Assembly: GCA_005787665.1 (NCBI GenBank)
Contig: SYAB01000122.1
Span: 1-5,093 of the forward strand
DNA length: 5,093 nt
Source: Actinomycetota bacterium
Lineage (GTDB): Bacteria > Actinomycetota > Actinomycetes > Mycobacteriales > Mycobacteriaceae
Reading direction: 5' to 3'
The notes beneath the pieces are model-generated. The model searched no databases and was not told the DNA's origin. It saw only the letters and a program-made list of their open reading frames with translations. Positions 1 to 4,611 of the stretch are shown here, in pieces (position 1 is the stretch's first letter; each line of letters opens with the position of its first letter). A program made the translations under genes and the position numbers.

Positions 1-480
1 CGCGACGTACACCAGTTCACCGGACCTGCTGACCGCAAGCCCGCGGGCACCCACACCGACCTCCCGGGCGGCCAGGGCCGCGCCGGTGTCAAGGTCGACG
101 GCGACCACGTTGTCCTCCGTGATCGACGCGGAGCGCACGTAGGCGCGATCAGAAACGGCCACCGCGAACGGTTCGGCGATACCATGGCACACCGACCGGA
201 GGCTGAGCGTCGCGACATCGACCACCGACACGGCGTCCTGGCCGAGGTGGGCCGCGACCAGAGAGCGCCCGTCGTGGCTGACGGCAAGATCGGTCACCGC
301 ACCAGGCATGCCGGATAACACACCGGCGGCCGGGCGGACCGCACGCACCAGATCGGCGGACTGCCGGACGGCGGAAACGAGGCCACTGACGGCGGCGATC
401 CGCGGTGTCGGCAGCGTCGACAGCCACACCGAATCGGCGGGCCGATCGGCCACTGCGGTGCTTCCTGTCGTCTTCGCCAT
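1..480 (-). CDS. YncE/YVTN-type beta-propeller protein, N-terminal 160 residues (3' part outside window)
   Basis: The frame is open from ATG at 480 to the left edge without a stop. The start is fixed by a GGAGGT ribosome binding site nine bases upstream. The first 60 or so residues form a low-complexity/helical lead-in with no clear signal peptide. From about residue 62 the sequence shows propeller-blade texture: 'VTDLAVSHDGRSLVAAH' followed by 'DAVSVVDVATLSL' (about 63-94), then 'NVVAVDLDTGAALA' (124-137) and 'ARGLAVSRSGELVYVA' (145-160). This is the YVTN/YncE repeat pattern of a D-G turn, a V-Y-V-A strand and a V-x-V-x-D strand. Such repeats build a six- or seven-bladed propeller, usually a binding scaffold rather than an enzyme. 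Ligand and localisation cannot be read from this fragment. M. tuberculosis has a stress-regulated beta-propeller gene (Rv1057), but orthology is not shown here. Family call is good; specific function unknown. Confidence 0.82.
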   Translation of the reverse strand, partial: MAKTTGSTAVADRPADSVWLSTLPTPRIAAVSGLVSAVRQSADLVRAVRPAAGVLSGMPGAVTDLAVSHDGRSLVAAHLGQDAVSVVDVATLSLRSVCHGIAEPFAVAVSDRAYVRSASITEDNVVAVDLDTGAALAAREVGVGARGLAVSRSGELVYVA

Positions 481-489
481 TTTCGTTAC

Positions 490-495
490 ACCTCC
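490..495 (-). promoter_or_regulatory. Ribosome binding site of the beta-propeller gene
   Basis: Read on the minus strand this is GGAGGT, a near-full anti-Shine-Dalgarno match, nine bases before the ATG at 480. It supports that ATG over any internal start. Confidence 0.8.
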
Positions 496-535
496 ATTGG
501 CCGGACCAGGCCGGCGCCTACGGGAAATCGCAAAT

Positions 536-563
536 ATTTTATCGACTCTAAAGCCGACGCCAA
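536..563 (-). promoter_or_regulatory. Putative SigA-type promoter for the beta-propeller gene
   Basis: On the minus strand, TTGGCG (558-563) is followed after 16 bases by TAAAAT (536-541). This fits the mycobacterial housekeeping consensus of TTGACA-like -35 and TANNNT -10. Transcription would start near 529 and give a leader of about 49 bases before the ATG at 480. A second TAAAAT sits at 563-568 but lacks an equally good -35. Predicted from sequence only. Confidence 0.5.
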
Positions 564-567
564 TTTT

Positions 568-593
568 AACGGCTCGAACCGACAACAAATTCC
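568..593 (-). promoter_or_regulatory. Possible ECF-sigma promoter (SigE/SigH-like)
   Basis: On the minus strand GGAAT (589-593) is separated by 17 bases from CGTT (568-571). The known mycobacterial ECF pattern is a GGAAC-type -35 and a CGTT/GTT -10 at similar spacing, so this is a one-mismatch candidate. It lies just upstream of the SigA-type promoter and would give tandem starts for the same gene. Such short motifs occur by chance, so confidence is limited. Confidence 0.3.
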
Positions 594-619
594 GGACGCC
601 ATGCGCGTAACTCCGCCAG

Positions 620-648
620 CCTCAGGCTTCCCTCAGAGATGTCCTCAC
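620..648 (-). promoter_or_regulatory. Three CCTCA direct repeats at helical spacing, possible response-regulator site
   Basis: On the plus strand CCTCAGG begins at 620, CCTCAGA at 631 and CCTCACG at 643, so the repeat starts are 11 and 12 bases apart, about one helical turn. They lie 57 to 85 bases upstream of the candidate SigA -35 of the beta-propeller gene, a usual activator position. OmpR-family response regulators typically bind tandem direct repeats spaced like this. The binding protein is unknown; MprA or TrcR are guesses based on the regulation reported for Rv1057. Confidence 0.35.
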
Positions 649-671
649 GCTGGGCCGCAGCCGACCTTGTT

Positions 672-692
672 CAGCAACCGGCAACCTTGCTG
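672..692. repeat. Inverted repeat, 6-base arms with 9-base loop
   Basis: CAGCAA at 672-677 pairs with TTGCTG at 687-692. It is one of four inverted repeats in the gap between the oxygenase and the beta-propeller gene. Neither strand shows a following T-run, so it is not a canonical terminator. It could be an operator or part of a transcribed structure. Confidence 0.35.
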
Positions 693-706
693 TTGGGCAC
701 CGTTTT

Positions 707-746
707 TTGCGTGCGTCGACGTATCCGCGGGCCAGAATGCACGCAA
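707..746. repeat. Inverted repeat, perfect 8-base arms with 24-base loop
   Basis: TTGCGTGC at 707-714 is the exact reverse complement of GCACGCAA at 739-746. The 24-base loop itself contains the small palindromes GTCGAC and CCGCGG. The right arm is followed by TTTT on the plus strand. As a plus-strand hairpin it resembles a weak terminator, but no plus-strand gene precedes it. Its role is unassigned. Confidence 0.4.
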
Positions 747-794
747 TTTTCGGCACTGAGAATTTCTTATCCAGTGACGGCCAGTGCGGCGAAT

Positions 795-808
795 ATCACA
801 ACTGTGAT
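795..808. repeat. Inverted repeat ATCACA-AC-TGTGAT
   Basis: Perfect six-base arms (795-800 and 803-808) flank a two-base centre, a geometry more like a dimeric-protein operator than a hairpin. On the minus strand GGCG and CGCC lie outside it, so the segment could also fold as a longer interrupted stem just after the oxygenase gene. Confidence 0.35.
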
Positions 809-809
809 T

Positions 810-833
810 GGCGCCGGAATTTATGAGGGCGCC
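810..833 (-). terminator. Candidate hairpin terminator of the oxygenase gene
   Basis: GGCGCC at 810-815 and 828-833 can pair as an all-G/C six-base stem with a 12-base loop, starting about 19 bases after the oxygenase stop on the minus strand. There is no U-run. Mycobacterial terminators often lack one, but the call then rests only on stem strength and position. Confidence 0.3.
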
Positions 834-851
834 CTTATTGCAGCTGGAGCC

Positions 852-1856
852 TCACAACGCCCGCTCCACCGAGTCGCGACTGCGAACCGGGTCGGTTCCC
901 GCGGCATAGGAGGGCTCAGTGTGGTCGCACACCGTGCCGCCCGCGACTCTGCGCTGCGCCTGCCGGAACTCGCGCAATGGGCCCATCGCGGCCTGGGTTC
1001 CATTGATCGCCGCCCAGGTGGCCGCGCGGCGCGCCGCCCGTTCCACCGGATGCGGAGGCTGATACATCACCATCTGCGCCGCCCAGTCCGGCATCGCGTC
1101 GCGGATCGCCCAGTCGAAGAACTTCGCCGCCTGCGGCACGTCCGGATTGCTCATCAACGCCTGCCCGGTCGCGATCGCCGCGCCGTGGGTCAGCGCCAAC
1201 TTCGGCAGATAGGACCGCAGGCACTCCAGCGTCTCGTCCTTGGTGGCGGGGAGGTCGGTGCCGCCCAGCGCGTGGCCCACCCGAACGAATTCGCCGTAGT
1301 AGTCGTTGATATCTCGCAACGGGAACGGGTGGTACAGCTGATGTCCGGTCGCGATACCCCACACCACGGTGGCGTAATTCCACCGCAGCCAGTCCGGATC
1401 GTCGGCATCGTAGACAAGACCGTCCGGGCGCACCCCCTTGATGGTGTGATGCATGGCCCGCACGGTCTGGGCCACCCTCTCGGCAGTCGCGGTCGACCCA
1501 TAGGCCGTGCCGATGAAGAAGGCCAGGGAGTGGGCGAGGCGCGTCTGTGCCCCCTGCTGATCCAGCCGGCCGGTGGGCTGGCCTTCCTCATCGCGTTCGG
1601 CCACCCGGGAATGGTCCGAGCCCATCCAGAAGATGCTGGGGTCCAGACGCTCCATGAACGCCGCGCATTGCAGGCCGAAGATCAATGCGGAGGTGTGGGA
1701 GTGCACGTGCCAGACCGCGCTGCCCGGCCCGAACCACCCGGGATCGCCCTCCGGGCCGGCGAACTCAAGCCCGCGGAAGAACTTACGCCGGATATCCCTG
1801 TCGAAGTCGGACTTCACCTTGTGTTCCAACAGCTGATGCGGCAGCAGCACCTTCAT
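852..1856 (-). CDS. MpaB / DUF2236 family oxygenase (haem b, Lcp-like fold)
   Basis: A 334-residue protein, a usual length for this family, with an ATG at 1856 and AGGAG nine bases upstream (1866-1870). It has no signal peptide or membrane span. The family (DUF2236) includes fungal MpaB, which cleaves a prenyl side chain in mycophenolic acid synthesis, and the b-type cytochrome rubber oxygenase Lcp, so oxidative C=C cleavage or a related haem reaction is expected; the substrate is unknown. Matching landmarks are 'PGSAVWHVHSHTSALIFG' near 44-61, 'RLAHSLAFFIGTAYG' at 106-120, 'VRAMHHTIKG' at 132-141 and 'YDADDPDWLRWNYATVVWG' at 149-167. By position, H136 or H137 is the likely haem ligand, and R106 with S110 the equivalents of the conserved Lcp Arg and Thr; this is inference. 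It stands alone: the next gene on this strand is about 370 bases away behind its own promoter. Confidence 0.87.
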   Translation of the reverse strand: MKVLLPHQLLEHKVKSDFDRDIRRKFFRGLEFAGPEGDPGWFGPGSAVWHVHSHTSALIFGLQCAAFMERLDPSIFWMGSDHSRVAERDEEGQPTGRLDQQGAQTRLAHSLAFFIGTAYGSTATAERVAQTVRAMHHTIKGVRPDGLVYDADDPDWLRWNYATVVWGIATGHQLYHPFPLRDINDYYGEFVRVGHALGGTDLPATKDETLECLRSYLPKLALTHGAAIATGQALMSNPDVPQAAKFFDWAIRDAMPDWAAQMVMYQPPHPVERAARRAATWAAINGTQAAMGPLREFRQAQRRVAGGTVCDHTEPSYAAGTDPVRSRDSVERAL

Positions 1857-1878
1857 CTCCAGCGGCTCCTCTCGGCGG

Positions 1879-1890
1879 CCAGAATTCTGG
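1879..1890. promoter_or_regulatory. 12-base perfect palindrome, possible operator of the oxygenase gene
   Basis: CCAGAATTCTGG is fully self-complementary. It lies between the candidate minus-strand -10 (1905-1910) and the oxygenase start (1856), just after the expected transcription start near 1898. A repressor dimer bound here would block transcription. No known consensus is recognised. Confidence 0.3.
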
Positions 1891-1904
1891 ATACGACCGT
1901 TCCC

Positions 1905-1913
1905 AGATTAGCA
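1905..1913 (-). promoter_or_regulatory. Extended -10 promoter for the oxygenase gene
   Basis: On the minus strand the sequence reads TGCTAATCT, that is, a TGn extension followed by TAATCT, which fits TANNNT. No convincing -35 is seen, which is common for extended -10 promoters. The predicted start near 1898 leaves a leader of about 42 bases including the AGGAG site. Confidence 0.42.
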
Positions 1914-1945
1914 CCGCGGACTGTGGCCCCGGGGGCTTCGGCGGA

Positions 1946-1951
1946 TATCCT
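1946..1951 (+). promoter_or_regulatory. -10 element for a leaderless start at 1958
   Basis: TATCCT fits the mycobacterial TANNNT -10. Its last base is seven positions before the A of the ATG at 1958, which is the spacing at which mycobacterial transcripts start directly on the initiation codon. No clear -35 is visible. Confidence 0.42.
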
Positions 1952-1957
1952 CGCCGC

Positions 1958-2005
1958 ATGTCGCCTGTCACCGCACTCGTCGCGATCGGCGCCCGGAGGC
2001 GATGA
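1958..2005 (+). CDS. Putative leaderless 15-residue leader peptide coupled to the DUF3060 gene
   Basis: The frame encodes MSPVTALVAIGARRR and stops at TGA 2003-2005, overlapping the DUF3060 start codon as ATGA (2002-2005). The GGAGG at 1995-1999 lies inside its last codons, only two bases before the downstream ATG, so re-initiation by a terminating ribosome would explain how that start is used. Mycobacteria are known to carry many leaderless small ORFs ahead of genes. The peptide has no recognised function. Its end is three arginines, two of them rare-type codons (CGG AGG CGA), which could pause ribosomes. The feature is inferred from arrangement alone. Confidence 0.4.
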   Translation: MSPVTALVAIGARRR

Positions 2006-2610
2006 ATCCCGACCAGGATCCCGAAGCCCGGATCGCCGATCTGGAGCGCTCCCTGTCGACCCCGGCCGCAGCCGACCCGGTCCCTGACGTCAGTCGCGGC
2101 CCGGGCGCGCGACTCGGCTGGATCATTCTGGGGCTGCTGATCGCGGGACTGGTGGTGGGCGGCGTCATGATCCTGGCCGATCGCAGCGGTCGACCCGTGG
2201 CCGGGCGCGCGACCACCCCGCCGGCGACCACTGGCGACGCGGTCACGACGACGCGCGCGCCGACGTCCCCCCGCGCCCCCAACACCGCGCCGACCCGCAC
2301 ACCGACGCGCTTACCGACGGCGGCACCGGCCCCCGGACCCGGGGGGACGGCCAGTGTGAGCGGAGTGGAGACACAGCGGACCATCGACTGCGCCGACGGA
2401 GCCCGCGCGGTCAGCATCAGCGGGGTGAAGAACACCGTCGAGGTGATCGGGCGATGCACGCGGGTCGACGTCTCCGGGATCGAGAACCGGGTGCGCATCA
2501 ATGAAGCCGCCGCGATCGAGGTATCGGGCCTCAACAACGACGTCCGGTTCCGATCCGGCACACCGGAACTCGGCAAAAGCGGCATCGGCAACACCCTCGA
2601 GCGCGGCTGA
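2002..2610 (+). CDS. DUF3060 domain-containing single-span membrane protein
   Basis: A 202-residue protein with four parts: a short cytoplasmic head carrying 'DPEARIADLER' (6-16), seen in many mycobacterial membrane proteins; one membrane helix at about 39-58; a Thr/Pro/Ala-rich linker at about 65-116; and a C-terminal DUF3060 domain from about 118 to 200. The helix is preceded by R32 and R37 and followed by D60, R61 and R64, so topology is not certain from charge, but the linker and domain are probably outside. The domain is a run of S-G units (VSG 119, ISG 139, VSG 157, VSG 174, KSG 192), each followed by a strand such as 'NTVEVIG' or 'NRVRI', suggesting a beta-solenoid. C130 and C152 could form a disulphide outside the cell. 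No enzymatic motif is seen, and function is unknown for the family. ATG 2002 is chosen because no ATG or GTG occurs in frame just upstream. Confidence 0.85.
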   Translation: MNPDQDPEARIADLERSLSTPAAADPVPDVSRGPGARLGWIILGLLIAGLVVGGVMILADRSGRPVAGRATTPPATTGDAVTTTRAPTSPRAPNTAPTRTPTRLPTAAPAPGPGGTASVSGVETQRTIDCADGARAVSISGVKNTVEVIGRCTRVDVSGIENRVRINEAAAIEVSGLNNDVRFRSGTPELGKSGIGNTLERG

Positions 2611-2616
2611 GCTCAC

Positions 2617-4080
2617 TCATCCGGTGGGCCGTAGCCCGGAATCGAGGACCAGCGCGTAGGCCGGCGACGGTGGCAGGCGCTCGGGCAGTCGCAGCCTGAG
2701 CATGCCGTCATCCACCCACCACTGCACCGGCTCATCGATGCCGAGCAGCCGGACCTCGCCGACCGCGGTGGCGTCGACCCCCCGGATGCCGAACTCGCGG
2801 GCTGAGATATCCGGCAGGATGGCGTTGACGACCCCCTGACGTTGGGTGAACAGCACCGGGGTGTTCTCCGTGGTGGTGGTCTGCGCGATCCGCCACGGCC
2901 GGGTCCGGTAGACGGCCTCGCCGTTGGTCCGCAACCAGCCACCCAGTCCGCGTAACGGCGCGAGTTGTTCTTCGGGGAAGCGCCCGTACTGATCGGGCCC
3001 GATACCGATGAGCAGGTTGCCGTTCTTGGAGACGATGTCGGCGAAGGACCGCACCAGTTCGGTGGCGCTCAGATAGTCCTCGGGGCGTTCGTTGCGGTTG
3101 GCGCCGAAGGAATGCCCGATTCCGCGGGTGGACTCCCACTTCTTGTCCTGGATGTCGTCGAAGTGCGCGTACTCAGGAGTTCGGATGTCGTAGTGGTGAT
3201 CGGCCGGAAAGGTCAGCGACTTGTGCCGATCCGGGATCAAGGACCAGAACCGTTGCAGCAGAACGCCTCCCACCCGGGCCATCGCGTCGCTGACGGCGCC
3301 GCGATGGCCAGGGGGTTCGATCCAGCGATCGTTGACCACGCCATCGGGCACGGTGTTGTAGTAGCGGGCGAACAGCGCCGGCAGATCCCCGCCGCCAGGC
3401 CAGCAGATGTCGTTCCACAACACCGAGGGACGGTAGCGCTCGATCAGTTCGCGAACGTGCGCGGTGACATAGTCCACGTAATCGGGGGTGTGCGGGACCG
3501 CCAGGAAGCTGTCGGCGGGGTTGGCCAGCACCGCGTCGTTATAGGGCCAGTCATAGCCGCCGGAGTAATACAGGCCCATCCGCAGTCCGGCGCCGGTCAC
3601 CGCGGCGGTCAGGTCACCGACGATGTCGCGGCGGGCGTGGTAGCGACCCTTGCGGGGATGTTCCAGTGTCGTGGGCCAGAGGCAGAAACCCTCGTGGTGT
3701 TTGGTCGTCAGGACGACGTAGCCGGCCCCGGCGTCCCGGCACACCGCCGCGATGGCGTCCATGTCGGCACCCTCGGCCCCATCGTCGAAAGGGGCGACGA
3801 AGTCGTCGTACTCCGCGTCGGGACCGTAGGTCTGGCGCTGGTGGATCCAGGTGGGGCTGCCCTGCAGTCGGCTGCTGTTGAGGTACCACTCCGCGTAGGG
3901 GTTGTCCCGCAGCATCTGGGCGGGACCGTTCTCCTTGAGCAACTGCTGGATGTCGGGCACCTGCGGCGCCCAGCCCGGCACCGAGTACAGCCCCCAGTGC
4001 ACGAAAATCCCGAGTTTGGCGTCGTCGTACCACTCCGGAAGCCGGTGGGTGGAGACGGAATCCCAGGTGGGCTCGTACAC
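2617..4080 (-). CDS. Alpha-L-fucosidase, glycoside hydrolase family 29
   Basis: A 487-residue GH29 enzyme, which hydrolyses terminal alpha-L-fucose with retention of configuration. It begins with GTG at 4080; an in-frame TAA at 4090-4092 rules out a longer start, and the ribosome binding site (GGGCGG) is weak. The N-terminal barrel shows 'WYDDAKLGIFVHWGLYSVP' (17-35), 'EWY' (64-66), 'TTKHHEGFCLW' (125-135) and 'LWND' (221-224), where D224 is the expected nucleophile. 'KKWES' (313-317), 'SFGANRNE' (324-331) and 'NGNLLIGIGPDQYGRFP' (353-369) follow, then a smaller C-terminal beta domain from about 390. There is no signal peptide, so it is probably cytoplasmic and would act on imported fucosylated sugars. 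A327 replaces a tyrosine I would expect after 'SFG'. It lies 25 bases after the small membrane protein gene and converges with the DUF3060 gene. Confidence 0.93.
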   Translation of the reverse strand: MYEPTWDSVSTHRLPEWYDDAKLGIFVHWGLYSVPGWAPQVPDIQQLLKENGPAQMLRDNPYAEWYLNSSRLQGSPTWIHQRQTYGPDAEYDDFVAPFDDGAEGADMDAIAAVCRDAGAGYVVLTTKHHEGFCLWPTTLEHPRKGRYHARRDIVGDLTAAVTGAGLRMGLYYSGGYDWPYNDAVLANPADSFLAVPHTPDYVDYVTAHVRELIERYRPSVLWNDICWPGGGDLPALFARYYNTVPDGVVNDRWIEPPGHRGAVSDAMARVGGVLLQRFWSLIPDRHKSLTFPADHHYDIRTPEYAHFDDIQDKKWESTRGIGHSFGANRNERPEDYLSATELVRSFADIVSKNGNLLIGIGPDQYGRFPEEQLAPLRGLGGWLRTNGEAVYRTRPWRIAQTTTTENTPVLFTQRQGVVNAILPDISAREFGIRGVDATAVGEVRLLGIDEPVQWWVDDGMLRLRLPERLPPSPAYALVLDSGLRPTG

Positions 4081-4105
4081 CCGCCCAGGTTAAGCCGGTG
4101 CGGAC

Positions 4106-4369
4106 CTAATGGGCGACGGGATCGAGAATCCGAACGCGATGCGCGGCGACCTCTGGGTGACGGCTGCGAAGCCGCGCCCGGACAACGGCGAACAGGCCCA
4201 GTTCAACAAGCCCCGCGGCCAGCAGCGGCCACAGCAGGCCCGCGGCGGCGGCGACCGCGCCTGGCCGGTCGGGAGCGGGAACACCCGGTGTGCGTAACCA
4301 CTCGCCCGCCAGGAACGCCATGCCGGCGACGGCGGTCGCGACGATCAGGTACAGCGCGATCCATATCAT
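4106..4369 (-). CDS. Small two-span membrane protein, function unknown
   Basis: An 87-residue protein with ATG at 4369 and GGAG (4376-4379) six bases upstream. It has two hydrophobic helices, about 2-22 ('IWIALYLIVATAVAGMAFL' core) and about 38-63, joined by a Pro-rich loop 'RTPGVPAPDRPG'. An Arg/His-rich tail from 64 onward ('RARLRSRHPEVAAHRVR') should stay in the cytoplasm, so both ends would be inside. I recognise no family. It ends 25 bases before the fucosidase GTG with no terminator between, so the two are probably one transcript. A role in sugar uptake is not supported: two helices are too few for a usual permease. A longer-sounding alternative frame on the same strand starting at 4284 lacks this membrane pattern and a binding site. 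Confidence 0.68.
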   Translation of the reverse strand: MIWIALYLIVATAVAGMAFLAGEWLRTPGVPAPDRPGAVAAAAGLLWPLLAAGLVELGLFAVVRARLRSRHPEVAAHRVRILDPVAH

Positions 4370-4387
4370 GAGGCGCTCCGACGTTCG

Positions 4388-4476
4388 GTTACGAAACGGT
4401 CAAAATCGACGCTACGCGCGCTGTCGGGAATGTCGAATCACGAAGCGATCTTCATATCGAATTGATACGAAACCGT
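4388..4476. repeat. Repeated 13-base motif in the divergent region
   Basis: GTTACGAAACGGT (4388-4400) and GATACGAAACCGT (4464-4476) match at 11 of 13 positions in the same orientation, with starts 76 bases apart. The second copy overlaps an inverted repeat, TATC-GAATT-GATA (4455-4467). The region lies between divergent genes and is about 53% G+C, lower than its flanks. The repeats are candidate operators for the small membrane protein/fucosidase unit, the DUF4337 gene, or both. No convincing minus-strand -10/-35 pair was found for the 4369 start. Confidence 0.35.
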
Positions 4477-4581
4477 GCTGCGGCGCCCAGCATAGGTACG
4501 CCCTCTCGCCGAGAAGTACCATCCCACCAGAACAAATGCTGTCTGACTGGTTGACCGACGTCGGGATCGACTGTCGCGAAA

Positions 4582-4605
4582 TACCTTGCTTGGCGCCCGA
4601 AGGAG
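4582..4605 (+). promoter_or_regulatory. Possible -10 and strong ribosome binding site of the DUF4337 gene
   Basis: TACCTT (4582-4587) fits TANNNT and would start transcription near 4594. AAGGAG (4600-4605) is a strong ribosome binding site six bases before the ATG at 4612 and fixes that start. The binding site is convincing; the -10 is weak, with no good -35 at normal spacing. Confidence 0.45.
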
Positions 4606-4611
4606 TCTGAC

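Noticed and set aside
486..602. A 38-codon minus-strand frame (ATG at 602, GGAG eight bases upstream) ending five bases before the beta-propeller start
   Set aside because: It spans both candidate promoters, so transcripts starting there could not encode it. Its codons (ATA, TTA, TGT-TGT, AAA) are unlike the genes in the window. The spacing is noted in case a start upstream of 602 is ever mapped.
308..610. Plus-strand open frame across the start of the beta-propeller gene
   Set aside because: Arg/Thr/Ala-rich antisense shadow with no binding site. The minus-strand frame has a strong GGAGGT site and propeller repeats.
639..2087. A 482-codon open frame on the plus strand opposite the oxygenase gene
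   Set aside because: It is the antisense shadow of a well-supported DUF2236 gene. Its translation is Arg/Pro/Gly/His-rich without any recognisable domain, as expected in high-G+C DNA, and it runs through the oxygenase promoter region into the DUF3060 gene in another frame.
2630..2641. GGGC-CGTA-GCCC mini-hairpin at the convergent gene ends as a terminator
   Set aside because: Only a four-base stem, inside the fucosidase coding sequence, with no U-run; such stems are common at this G+C content.
2965..4371. A 468-codon open frame on the plus strand opposite the fucosidase gene
   Set aside because: The antisense strand of a clear GH29 gene. The translation is a featureless Val/Gly/Arg-rich sequence, has no ribosome binding site, and also covers the small membrane protein gene.
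4398..4403. TTGACC on the minus strand as a -35 for the small membrane protein gene
   Set aside because: At 16-18 bases downstream there is no -10, and that position falls on the gene's own ribosome binding site.
4551..4556. TTGACC on the plus strand as a -35 for the DUF4337 gene
   Set aside because: The nearest -10-like element (TACCTT at 4582) is 25 bases away, too far for a normal promoter.
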